A program made the position numbers and the translations under genes. A model generated the notes under the pieces. It ran no database searches, was not told where the DNA came from, and saw nothing but the letters and a program-made list of their open reading frames with translations. A DNA stretch of 19,824 nucleotides. Origin: CAYYFX01 sp964471155 (GTDB taxonomy: Bacteria > ARS69). How positions within the stretch are numbered: position 1 is the stretch's first letter; each line of letters starts with the position of its first letter. Below are positions 13,378-19,824 of this stretch, in pieces. Where the stretch lies: NCBI GenBank assembly GCA_964471155.1, contig CAYYFX010000074.1, forward strand, positions 1 through 19,824, read 5' to 3'.

Positions 13378-14322
13378 CTACCCGTCGTCGCGGCTCTCCC
13401 GCTTCGCGCGCCGCGTGTCCTCCGACAGCAGCTTCCGCTTCGACTGCTCCAGCACCTTGCGCTGCGCCTCGGTCACCTCCGGGAACCTCAGGTCCAGCGC
13501 CTGGATCTCCTGCGCGAGGATCCCGGCCACCAGCGTGCGGGCCATGAACTTCCGGTCCGCCGGGATCACGTACCAGGGCGCGTGCTCCGTGCTCGTGGCG
13601 GACAGCATCTCCTCGTACGCCTCCATGTACCCGTCCCAGTGCGCGCGCTCGGCCAGGTCCGCCGCCGAGAATTTCCACTGCTTGCGCGGATCCTCCAGCC
13701 GCTCCAGGAAGCGCTTCTTCTGCGCGTCCTTCGAGACGTGCAGGAAGAACTTCAGCACGATCGTGCCGTTGCGCACGAGGTGCCGTTCCAGGGCGTTGAT
13801 GTCGTCGAAGCGGTCGCGCCAGAACTTCCTGCCGCGCTCCCCGTCCGGCAGCCGCTGCTTCGCCAGGATGTCCGGGTGCACGCGCACCACCAGGACCTCC
13901 TCGTAGTACGAGCGGTTGAAGATCCCGATGCGCCCGCGCTCCGGCAGCGCCTTCACCGCGCGCCACAGGAAGTCGTGGTCCAGCTCCTCGGCGGAGGGCT
14001 GCTTGAAGCTGGTCACGTGGCAGCCCTGCGGGTTCACGCCCGACATCACGTGCTTGATCGTGCCGTCCTTCCCGGCCGCGTCCATCGCCTGGAAGATGAC
14101 GAGGACGGCGTAGCGGTCGCTGGCCCACAGGAGTTCCTGCGCGTCCGCCAGGTCCTCCACGCTGCGCTCCAGCGTGCGCTTCGCCCGCTCCTTCAGCTCG
14201 TCGTGGCCGAGATTGCGCAGGCTGCCGTCGCCGTCCCAGGTCGTGGCGTACTTCGCCAGGCTCACCTCCTTGCCCGGCGGAACGCGGAACAGCTTGATGA
14301 CCTTCCTCGAGTCGAACGCCAC
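13378..14322 (-). CDS. Polyphosphate kinase 2 family protein (PPK2)
   Basis: Transfers phosphate between inorganic polyphosphate and nucleotides; short one-domain PPK2 enzymes usually phosphorylate AMP or ADP (or GDP), recharging nucleotides from stored polyphosphate in the cytoplasm. The 314-residue product has Walker A-like FQAMDAAGKDGTIKHVMSG (77-95), QGCHVTSFKQPS (99-110), and Walker B-like RIGIFNRSYYEEVLVVRVHP (131-150). The lid region has FFLHVSKDAQKKRFLERLED (192-211), and APWYVIPADRKFMAR lies near the C-terminus. All blocks are intact. The start is GTG at 14320-14322 with GGGGGAGG four bases upstream. Motifs resemble the AMP/ADP-using short class more than two-domain class II, but the exact nucleotide cannot be read off. 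Confidence 0.95.
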   Translation of the reverse strand: MAFDSRKVIKLFRVPPGKEVSLAKYATTWDGDGSLRNLGHDELKERAKRTLERSVEDLADAQELLWASDRYAVLVIFQAMDAAGKDGTIKHVMSGVNPQGCHVTSFKQPSAEELDHDFLWRAVKALPERGRIGIFNRSYYEEVLVVRVHPDILAKQRLPDGERGRKFWRDRFDDINALERHLVRNGTIVLKFFLHVSKDAQKKRFLERLEDPRKQWKFSAADLAERAHWDGYMEAYEEMLSATSTEHAPWYVIPADRKFMARTLVAGILAQEIQALDLRFPEVTEAQRKVLEQSKRKLLSEDTRRAKRESRDDG

Positions 14323-14346
14323 GGCGCCTCCCCCGTGCGACGCGCC

Positions 14347-14374
14347 GCGCGGCCGCGACCGTCGCGGCCGGCGC
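14347..14374 (-). terminator. Strong hairpin between the sulfatase-like and PPK2 genes
   Basis: GCGC plus GGCCGCGA (14347-14358), loop CCG, then TCGCGGCC (14362-14369), a bulged G and GCGC (14371-14374) give 12 pairs. It lies in the 99-base gap after the sulfatase-like stop and before the PPK2 start. It could end the first transcript or shape the PPK2 leader; no T tract follows on the minus strand. Confidence 0.35.
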
Positions 14375-14421
14375 GCGCGGGCATGGTAGCGCCGATTCCC
14401 GCGGGGCGGGAGCGCGGAGCG

Positions 14422-15681
14422 TCAGTTCGCGCCGCCGAGGTACCCCAGGCTCTGCAGGCGGTGCTGCTCGACCGGGCTGAAGCGCTTCTCGAAGGGGATG
14501 CGCGGCATGGGCGCCGCGGCGCGCCACTCGTCCAGCTCCGCCTTGAGCGCGGCCAGCTCCCGCGGGCGCTCGCGCGCGAGGTCCTTCGTCTCCCCGGGGT
14601 CCTTCGCCAGGTCGTACAGCCGGGCGACCCCGGTCGTGAGGTTGAAGATGGCCTTCCGGTGGCCGTCGCGCACGGACCAGCGCACGTCCTTGTCGGCGGG
14701 CGGCTCGTCCTCCACCACCATGGCGAACCGCGGGACATCGCGCCCGAGCGTGCCCCCGCGCGCCACGGGGAGGAGCGACAGTCCGTACGAGTCCGGCGGG
14801 GGCGCCGCGCCGAACCAGTCGCACACGGTGGCGGGGATGTCGGCGAGGCGCAGCGGCTCCTTCGAGATGCCGGTGCGCCCGCCGGGAACGTGGAGCAGGC
14901 ACGGGATGCGGATCAGCTCCTCGAAGAGGAACTTCCCGTGGTCGTACTCGATCTCCTCGCGACCGGCGAGCGCCTCGCCGTGATCGGCGGTGATGCACAC
15001 CGCGGCCGAGTCCGGCAGGACCTCGAGCAGGTGCTGCGTCCAGTGGTCCACCGTGCGCACCTCGCCCTCGTAGGCCACGGTGCGCGGATCCTCGCCGTCG
15101 CACGCGCGCGTGAGCTCCGGCAGCGGGTCATACGGCGCGTGCGGCGAGAGCAGGTGCACCCACACGAACCGGTCGCCCCGGGTCCGCTCCAGGTACCGGA
15201 CCGCCTCCGCCACGGCCGCCTCGTCGTTGCCCTCGAACGTCTCCCAGTGGTCGAAGCCGCGGTCCAGCCCCTCGAGGGCCGGGATGGGATTCCCGAAGAA
15301 CGCGCTCTTCACGCCGCGTTCGGCCAGAGCTTCGGCCACCGTCTGCTGCACGGGACCCAGCGGCATGTGCCAGTACAGCATCTCGTGCTCGCAGGGGCGC
15401 ACGCCGGTCGCCAGCGTGCCCATGGCCGGCATGGTCCAGGAGGACACCGACTGGCAGTCCGTGAACAGCAGCGACGACGCGGCGAACCGGTCCAGCACGG
15501 GCGTCGTCCCGCCCGGGCAGCCGTAGGAGCCCAGGCGGTTCGTGCGCAGGGTGTCGATGGTGAGGAGCAGGAACGTGCGCCCCTCGGGCCCCGGGGCGCA
15601 GCCCAGGAGGGCGGCGAGGGCGGTGATGCCCGCCAGGACGGCGGTTCGGGGCAGGGTCGGGCGGCGGCGGGCCTCGTTCAC
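14422..15681 (-). CDS. Lipid-anchored sulfatase-like hydrolase (alkaline phosphatase superfamily)
   Basis: A 419-residue member of the sulfatase/alkaline phosphatase superfamily. The N-terminal export signal ends in a lipobox (ALLGC, C28), so it is probably lipid-anchored outside the inner membrane. Metal-site motifs are LLLTIDTLRTNRLGSYG (38-54, D43) and TADHGE (231-236, D233 and H234), with YDHGK (246-250) in the active-site region. At the nucleophile position it reads SWTMPAMGTLATG (81-93). Thus T83 stands where true sulfatases have Cys or Ser of CxPxR, and the Arg is missing. It may therefore be a phosphatase, phosphodiesterase or phospho-transferase rather than a formylglycine sulfatase. 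The C-terminal QSLGYLGG is typical of this branch. The start is GTG at 15679-15681 with GGGGAA upstream. It has no close link to the sulfate importer. Confidence 0.88.
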   Translation of the reverse strand: MNEARRRPTLPRTAVLAGITALAALLGCAPGPEGRTFLLLTIDTLRTNRLGSYGCPGGTTPVLDRFAASSLLFTDCQSVSSWTMPAMGTLATGVRPCEHEMLYWHMPLGPVQQTVAEALAERGVKSAFFGNPIPALEGLDRGFDHWETFEGNDEAAVAEAVRYLERTRGDRFVWVHLLSPHAPYDPLPELTRACDGEDPRTVAYEGEVRTVDHWTQHLLEVLPDSAAVCITADHGEALAGREEIEYDHGKFLFEELIRIPCLLHVPGGRTGISKEPLRLADIPATVCDWFGAAPPPDSYGLSLLPVARGGTLGRDVPRFAMVVEDEPPADKDVRWSVRDGHRKAIFNLTTGVARLYDLAKDPGETKDLARERPRELAALKAELDEWRAAAPMPRIPFEKRFSPVEQHRLQSLGYLGGAN

Positions 15682-15799
15682 GCGGTTTCCCCGGCGTGCA
15701 GGATGGGTTCGTGCGGGATCCGACCTTCGGCCCGCCGGGGGGAGGCGGAGCGGGTCAGGAACCAATGTAGCGCTTTCCGGGTGTTTCGGCAGGGGATGC

Positions 15800-15817
15800 G
15801 GGCCGCGAGAGCGGCCC
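15800..15817. other. Hairpin with GAGA tetraloop in the divergent spacer
   Basis: GGGCCGC (15800-15806), GAGA, GCGGCCC (15811-15817): a perfect 7-bp stem with a GNRA-type loop when transcribed on the plus strand. It lies in the 304-base spacer 15682-15985 between the divergent sulfatase-like and aconitase genes, upstream of the aconitase promoter. The dyad could be an operator or the end of an upstream transcript. Apart from it and the promoter, I see nothing else in this spacer. Confidence 0.4.
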
Positions 15818-15894
15818 CGGGGGGGCGGCGAGACGGCCCACCCGGACCGTGCCGTGGCTTGGCTCGCGGGCGGCGGCGGGCGCGTTCGCGCCCT

Positions 15895-15923
15895 TTGCTC
15901 CGGCCGCGCAAAGCCGATAGATT
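15895..15923 (+). promoter_or_regulatory. Likely sigma-70-like promoter of aconitase
   Basis: TTGCTC (15895-15900) and TAGATT (15918-15923) are separated by 17 bases. The -35 matches three of six and the -10 four of six consensus positions, with ideal spacing in an otherwise very GC-rich stretch. A start near 15930 would leave a leader of about 55 bases containing GGAAGGA eight bases before the acn ATG. Confidence 0.45.
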
Positions 15924-15985
15924 CCCCGGAGGATCCACCCGCACCGACCGCATGCCGAAACGACCCCACCGGAAGGACCCCGCCC

Positions 15986-18280
15986 ATGAGCACCGTCACG
16001 CCGCCCGCCGAGACCGCCGCCCTGGCCCGAAAGGTGTACGCCGCCCTCCCCGCGAAGCTGGCCGCGCTGCGCAAGCGCCTGGGGCGGCCCTTGACCTACG
16101 CGGAGAAGGTGGTGCTCTCCCACCTCCACGACCCCGCGATGCAGGAGCTGGATCCCGGCAAGGCGTTCCTGCTGCTGGATCCGGACCGCGTGGCCATGCA
16201 GGACGCCACGGCGCAGATGGCGCTGCTGCAGTTCATGATGGCGGGGCGGCCCACCACGGCGGTGCCGAGCACGGTGCACTGCGACCACCTCATCATGGCG
16301 CATGCCGGCGCGCGCGAGGACACGGCGCACGCCCTGGACACGAACAGCGAGGTGTACCGCTTCCTGGAGGACGTCTCCCGCAAGTACGCCATCGGCTTCT
16401 GGAAGCCGGGCGCGGGCATCATCCACCAGGTGGTGCTGGAGAACTACGCGTTCCCCGGCGGCATGATGATCGGGACGGACTCGCACACGCCGAACGCGGG
16501 CGGGCTGGGCATGATCGCGGTGGGCGTGGGCGGCGCCGACGCGGTCGACGTGATGGCCGGGTTCCCGTGGGAGGTGTTGCAGCCGAAGCTCGTGGGCGTG
16601 CGGCTGACCGGCAAGTTCAACGGGTGGACGTCCGCGAAGGACGTGATCCTCAAGGTCGCCGGCATCCTCACCGTGAAGGGCGGCACGAACCGGATCGTGG
16701 AGTACTTCGGTCCGGGTGCTTCGTCCATCTCCGCCACGGGCAAGGGCACGATCACGAACATGGGGGCGGAGCTGGGCGCCACCACGAGCATCTTCCCGTA
16801 CGACCGGCGCGCGGACGCGTACCTGCGCGCCACGCGGCGCGCCGAGGTGGCGGATGCTGCGAACGCCGTGGCCGAGCACCTGCGCGCGGACCCCGAGGTG
16901 GAGAAGGACCCCGCCAAGTTCTTCGATGAGGTCGTGGAGATCGACCTGTCGACCTTGGAGCCGCACATCGTGGGGCCGCACACGCCGGACCTGGCGCGGC
17001 CCATCTCGGAGATGGCGGCGGCCGTGAAGAAGGAGGACTACCCGGACGAGATCCGCGTGGCCCTCATCGGAAGCTGCACGAACTCCAGCTACGAGGACAT
17101 CAGCCGCTCCGCGCACGTGGCGCGGCAGGCGGCCGCGGCCGGGCTGAAGGCGAAGAGCACGTTCATGGTCACGCCGGGCTCGGACCAGATCTACGCCACC
17201 ATCCAGCGCGACGGCCAGATGAAGGACCTGGAGGCCATCGGCGCCACGGTGCTGGCGAACGCGTGCGGCCCATGCATCGGGCAGTGGAAGCGCACGGACA
17301 TCCAGCAGGGCGAGAAGAACTCCATCCTGACGTCCTACAACCGCAACTTCCCCGCCCGGAACGACGGCTCGAAGAACACGCTGGCGTTCATCGGCAGCCC
17401 GGAGATCGTGACCGCGATGGCGCTGGCCGGGACGATGTCGTTCAACCCGGTGAAGGACACGCTGAAGACGAAGGACGGGAAGGCCGTGAAGCTGGAGCCG
17501 CCCACGGGCGACGAGCTCCCGAAGAACGGCTTCCTCCCGGACGAGAAGGGCTTCATCGCGCCGGCGAAGGACGGGGCGAAGGTGGAGTTGAACGTGTCGC
17601 CCACGAGCGAGCGGCTGCAGCTCCTGACGCCCTTCGCGAAGTGGGACGGCAAGGACTTCGAGAAGCTGCCCTTGCTGCTGAAGGCGAAGGGCAAGTGCAC
17701 CACGGACCACATCTCGCCGGCGGGGCCGTGGCTGCGGTACCGGGGTCACCTGGACCGCATCTCGGACAACATGTTCATCGGCGCCGTGAACGCCTTCGGC
17801 GGCGACAGCGGGACGGGCAAGAACCTGCTGACGGGCGAGACCGGCGCGGCCTTCGCGAAGACCGCGCGCGCGTACAAGGCGAAGGGCGTGCGCTGGGTCG
17901 TGGTGGGCGACGAAAACTACGGCGAGGGGTCCAGCCGGGAGCACGCGGCGATGAGCCCGCGGCACCTGGGGGCCGCGGCCGTGGTGACGCGGAGCTTCGC
18001 GCGGATCCACGAGACGAACCTGAAGAAGCAGGGAGTGCTGCCCTTCACGTTCGTGGACGCGGCGGACTACGACAGGGTGCGGGAGGACGATCGGATCAGC
18101 ATCCTCGGCCTGGCGACGCTCGCGCCGGGGAGCAGGCACACGATGGTGCTGCACCATGCGGATGGGGGGGAGGAGAAGGTGGCGCTGAAGCACTCGTTCA
18201 ATGCGGAGCAGATCGAGTGGTTCCGAGCGGGGTCGGCGCTGAACCTGCTGCGGGCGTCGGGCGGGCAGCCGGTGGGGTAG
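15986..18280 (+). CDS. acn: Aconitate hydratase, mitochondrial type
   Basis: Isomerises citrate to isocitrate through cis-aconitate in the TCA cycle, using a [4Fe-4S] cluster in the cytoplasm. The 764-residue length and order of blocks match mitochondrial-type aconitase rather than the longer AcnA/IRP1 or AcnB forms. Cluster ligands are C364 in IGSCTNSSYED and C427/C430 in NACGPCIGQW. Active-site features include TDSHTPNAGG (164-173), TTDHISPAGPW (572-582), and GDENYGEGSSREHAA (641-655) with the catalytic serine and arginine. All are intact. The ATG at 15986-15988 follows GGAAGGA. The gene stands alone between its own promoter and a strong terminator. The last few residues (after ALNLLR) are not conserved and run up to the tRNA-like fragment. 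Confidence 0.97.
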   Translation: MSTVTPPAETAALARKVYAALPAKLAALRKRLGRPLTYAEKVVLSHLHDPAMQELDPGKAFLLLDPDRVAMQDATAQMALLQFMMAGRPTTAVPSTVHCDHLIMAHAGAREDTAHALDTNSEVYRFLEDVSRKYAIGFWKPGAGIIHQVVLENYAFPGGMMIGTDSHTPNAGGLGMIAVGVGGADAVDVMAGFPWEVLQPKLVGVRLTGKFNGWTSAKDVILKVAGILTVKGGTNRIVEYFGPGASSISATGKGTITNMGAELGATTSIFPYDRRADAYLRATRRAEVADAANAVAEHLRADPEVEKDPAKFFDEVVEIDLSTLEPHIVGPHTPDLARPISEMAAAVKKEDYPDEIRVALIGSCTNSSYEDISRSAHVARQAAAAGLKAKSTFMVTPGSDQIYATIQRDGQMKDLEAIGATVLANACGPCIGQWKRTDIQQGEKNSILTSYNRNFPARNDGSKNTLAFIGSPEIVTAMALAGTMSFNPVKDTLKTKDGKAVKLEPPTGDELPKNGFLPDEKGFIAPAKDGAKVELNVSPTSERLQLLTPFAKWDGKDFEKLPLLLKAKGKCTTDHISPAGPWLRYRGHLDRISDNMFIGAVNAFGGDSGTGKNLLTGETGAAFAKTARAYKAKGVRWVVVGDENYGEGSSREHAAMSPRHLGAAAVVTRSFARIHETNLKKQGVLPFTFVDAADYDRVREDDRISILGLATLAPGSRHTMVLHHADGGEEKVALKHSFNAEQIEWFRAGSALNLLRASGGQPVG

Positions 18281-18293
18281 GCGGTGCCGGGGG

Positions 18294-18321
18294 GCGGTTT
18301 CAAATCCCGCCCCCGCTACCA
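18294..18321 (+). other. tRNA 3'-end-like fragment (T arm, acceptor strand, CCA)
   Basis: The sequence fits the last 28 bases of a tRNA gene: T-stem GCGGT (18294-18298), canonical T-loop TTCAAAT (18299-18305), T-stem CCCGC (18306-18310), acceptor strand CCCCGCT, discriminator A and encoded CCA (18319-18321). One position is off: T53 faces C61, where G53-C61 is invariant. No matching D arm or anticodon arm precedes it, so it is not a working tRNA. It may be a decayed gene or an attachment-site remnant left by an integrated element. It could also be partly chance, since the flanking GC stem can pair over 8 bp. Confidence 0.45.
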
Positions 18322-18328
18322 AATCGAG

Positions 18329-18359
18329 AAGGCCCGTAACTCCTTGAGTTGCGGGCCTT
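18329..18359 (+). terminator. Intrinsic terminator after aconitase
   Basis: AAGGCCCGTAACTC (18329-18342), loop CTT, GAGTTGCGGGCCTT (18346-18359): 14 pairs including one G-U wobble, with a short T run (18358-18360). It lies 48 bases after the acn stop, is the clearest terminator in the window, and also ends the tRNA-like fragment. Confidence 0.85.
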
Positions 18360-18360
18360 T

Positions 18361-18696
18361 GTGCGTGTGGCGGCGGAACTGTTGAGTGGGCTTAAATCGG
18401 CCGTCTCCACTATGTCTCCAGTTCGGGCCCGGACCGCGCAGACACGGGCAAGCCTGCGCGGTCCGAGAGCCCCGACGGGTCCGGTGCCTGCCTACCGGCC
18501 TAGCCCGCGCGCTGCGCTGGCGGCAGCGGCGGCACACGCCGGTACTCCACCTCCGGCGTCGCCTGGCGGAGGTCCCCGAGCACGTTACCCGCGAGGCGGA
18601 GCCGGCGCACCCCGATAGCTCGCGCGCAGCGTGCCCTCCCGGACGGCGGCCAGCACCGCGGCCGCATCCTCCGCTGCGAACCCCCGCGCATCCGCG
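18361..18696. other. Non-coding or degraded stretch between the aconitase terminator and the IS
   Basis: I see no convincing intact gene in these 336 bases. On the minus strand next to the IS edge, one frame reads DARGFAAEDAAAVLAAVREG followed by TLRASYRG. A neighbouring frame then continues VRRLRLAGNVLGDLRQATPE and stays open to a TAG near 18500. Together they could be the frameshifted 3' end of a gene cut by the insertion, but no family is recognised and GC-rich frames are often open by chance. A strong inverted repeat lies at 18430-18465. Confidence 0.35.
18430..18465. repeat. 12-bp perfect inverted repeat
   Basis: CGGACCGCGCAG (18430-18441) and CTGCGCGGTCCG (18454-18465) pair perfectly around a 12-base loop. 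No T tract follows on either strand. It could be a terminator-like structure, an operator, or a trace of a palindromic mobile repeat. Confidence 0.6.
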
Positions 18697-19773
18697 CTAG
18701 TGGCCCGTAACGATGGCTTTGGTACTACCTCGAATTCGATGCCGCGGGTCTGAGTACGTCCACTTGATCGGAACGGCGTCGTCGTTGTAGAGGCGGATGT
18801 AGCGCATGAGCTTGCGGCTCAGGTCGCGCGTCGATGTGAAGATGCCCCGCGCGATGATGTCGCGCTCGATCTTCGCGAACCAGATCTCGACCTGGTTCAG
18901 CCAGGACGAGTACGTCGGGGTGTAGTGCAAGTGCACGTTCGGATGCGACTCGAGGAACTGCTGCACGAGCTTCGTCTTGTGAGCGGAGAGGTTGTCGGCG
19001 ATCACGTGGATCTCCGTCCCCCGGCGCTGGCTCGCGACGATCTGGGAGAGGAATGCGACGAACTCCGCGCTCGTGTGCCGGCTGACCGTCTTCCCCAGGA
19101 CCTTTCCCGTCCGTGTGTTCAGAGCGGCGTACAGCGACAGCGTACCGTGGCGGTAGTACTCGAAGCCGTGGCGCTCCACGCGCCCGGGCGAGAGAGGCAG
19201 CACCGGAACGTTGCGGTCGAGGGCTTGGATCGCGGTCTTCTCATCCACGCAGAACACGGCGGCGTGGGCCGGGGGTTTGAGGTACAGCCCGATCACGTCC
19301 GCCGCCTTGCTCTCGAATTCCGGGTCGTTCGATACGACGTACCGATCCAGCCGATGAGGCTTGATGTTGGAACGCGCCCAGACGCGCGCTACCATCATGT
19401 GACTCACTCCGAGTTCCTTGGCCAGCTTCCGCGTGCTCCAATGCGTCGATCCGTCCCGTGGTTTCCGCTCCAACGTCCACTTCAGGATCTTCGCGGCGGT
19501 CTTCGGTGTCTCCTTCTCCACTGCTCGGCCGAGGTTGCGCGAGTAGAGCCCCGCGAGCCGATCGGACTCGAAACGCTCCTTCCATCGGCTCACGTAGCTG
19601 CGATTGCACGCCAGAGCCCGGGTGATGTCCGTGTACGAGTCCCCGCGGTGCAGCGCGAGGATCAGACGGGCGCGCCGCGCGTCCTCTGCGCGCCCGGTCC
19701 GAACTCGGAGCCGCTGCTCCAGCTCGCGGCGCTCGGCGGAGGTCAGTTCGAGGGGAGTCGATCCGGTGGCCAT
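18697..19773 (-). CDS. IS630-family transposase
   Basis: A complete 358-residue transposase of the IS630/Tc1-mariner superfamily. The N-terminus holds helix-turn-helix DNA-binding regions (RARLILALHRGDSYTDITRA, and STRKLAKELGVSHMMVARVW). The catalytic DDE domain has D177 in FCVDEKTAIQAL, D260 in HVIADNLSAHK and E296 in SSWLNQVEIWFAKIERD, with 35 residues between the last two. All three acids and the length are intact, so it may be active. The ATG is at 19771-19773. The TAG stop (18697-18699) is made of the target-site TA and the flanking G, not of element sequence. The gene is visibly less GC-rich than its neighbours, consistent with recent arrival. Confidence 0.97.
   Translation of the reverse strand: MATGSTPLELTSAERRELEQRLRVRTGRAEDARRARLILALHRGDSYTDITRALACNRSYVSRWKERFESDRLAGLYSRNLGRAVEKETPKTAAKILKWTLERKPRDGSTHWSTRKLAKELGVSHMMVARVWARSNIKPHRLDRYVVSNDPEFESKAADVIGLYLKPPAHAAVFCVDEKTAIQALDRNVPVLPLSPGRVERHGFEYYRHGTLSLYAALNTRTGKVLGKTVSRHTSAEFVAFLSQIVASQRRGTEIHVIADNLSAHKTKLVQQFLESHPNVHLHYTPTYSSWLNQVEIWFAKIERDIIARGIFTSTRDLSRKLMRYIRLYNDDAVPIKWTYSDPRHRIRGSTKAIVTGH
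18700..18715 (+). repeat. IS630 left terminal inverted repeat
   Basis: GTGGCCCGTAACGATG matches the reverse complement of the right end at 12 of 16 positions. It overlaps the last codons of the transposase. Confidence 0.8.
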
Positions 19774-19779
19774 GCGCGG

Positions 19780-19808
19780 AATCTACTACGGACTGGTCCC
19801 ACTGTCAC
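19780..19808 (-). promoter_or_regulatory. Transposase promoter near the right IS end
   Basis: On the minus strand GTGACA (19808-19803, five of six to TTGACA) and TAGATT (19785-19780, four of six) are exactly 17 bases apart. The -10 ends six bases before the ATG, so transcription would start at or next to the start codon, giving a leaderless or nearly leaderless mRNA. This agrees with the lack of a ribosome binding site. The -35 overlaps the inner edge of the terminal repeat. Confidence 0.6.
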
Positions 19809-19821
19809 CGGTACAGTCCAC
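19806..19821 (-). repeat. IS630 right terminal inverted repeat
   Basis: Read inward on the minus strand it is GTGGACTGTACCGGTG, pairing with the left end at 12 of 16 positions. The TA target copy and G follow at 19822-19824. Confidence 0.8.
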
Positions 19822-19824
19822 TAG

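Larger units (their letters stand above)
18700..19821 (-). mobile_element. Complete IS630-family insertion sequence, 1122 bp
   Basis: The element is bounded by TA dinucleotides at 18698-18699 and 19822-19823, the target duplication used by IS630-family elements. Its ends carry imperfect inverted repeats. The outermost flanking bases are C (18697) and G (19824), so the uninterrupted target was CTAG, the preferred site reported for IS630 itself. The window stops one base after the right TA, as expected when an assembly breaks at a multi-copy IS. Confidence 0.9.

Noticed and set aside
14422..15681. A formylglycine-dependent sulfatase supplying sulfate to the importer
   Set aside because: The CxPxR signature is absent (Thr at the nucleophile position, no Arg), and the gene lies about 6 kb from the cys cluster under its own control.
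18226..18321. A full class II tRNA, because AGCGGGG at 18226-18232 can pair with the acceptor strand CCCCGCT
   Set aside because: No D arm or anticodon arm can be built in between, T-stem position 53-61 is mismatched, and the 5' part would overlap codons for the conserved aconitase C-terminus (AGSALNLLR).

Overview
The window is very GC-rich bacterial DNA with tightly packed genes. A run of ten Ns at 724-733 marks a scaffold join, and the sequence stops four bases past the end of an insertion sequence, so this looks like a metagenome-assembled contig. The gene mix is a CysTWA-type sulfate importer, a mitochondrial-type aconitase, a PPK2-like kinase, DUF2277, and exported or lipid-anchored proteins. 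It fits a high-GC diderm-like lineage such as Eisenbacteria, Gemmatimonadota or Acidobacteriota. No gene here fixes the phylum, so that placement is inference.

Layout. From 12577 down to 147 every gene lies on the minus strand. In transcription order the first block is DUF1330, a MOSC protein, DUF2277, a small membrane protein, a cupin, a DinB-like protein, a DUF985 cupin and a TPR protein. Several of these overlap by stop/start of the GTGA type. After a 161-base gap comes the sulfate uptake block: a CysA ATPase fused to two universal-stress-protein-like domains, a sulfate-binding protein, CysT, CysW, a sensor histidine kinase and an OmpR-type response regulator. A second DinB-like protein and MsrA follow. 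The transporter and two-component genes are nearly contiguous (gaps of 1 to 17 bases and one 4-base overlap) and probably form one operon for sulfate import with its own signalling pair. The CysA start lies beside a hairpin that would hide its ribosome binding site.

A divergent gene at 12814-13323 encodes a small exported protein rich in Met and Cys that appears to be an internal duplication. It faces a minus-strand pair, a PPK2-like polyphosphate kinase and a lipid-anchored sulfatase-like hydrolase. Divergent from these is aconitase (15986-18280), with a recognisable promoter and a strong intrinsic terminator. Between the aconitase stop and that terminator is a 28-base match to the 3' end of a tRNA gene, which may be an old attachment site.

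From 18361 to 18696 there is no convincing gene: one 12-bp inverted repeat and possible gene debris. A complete IS630-family element (18700-19821) then runs to the end of the window, inserted at the TA of a CTAG target. Its transposase stop codon is built from that target. The first 146 bases hold no gene I can support.
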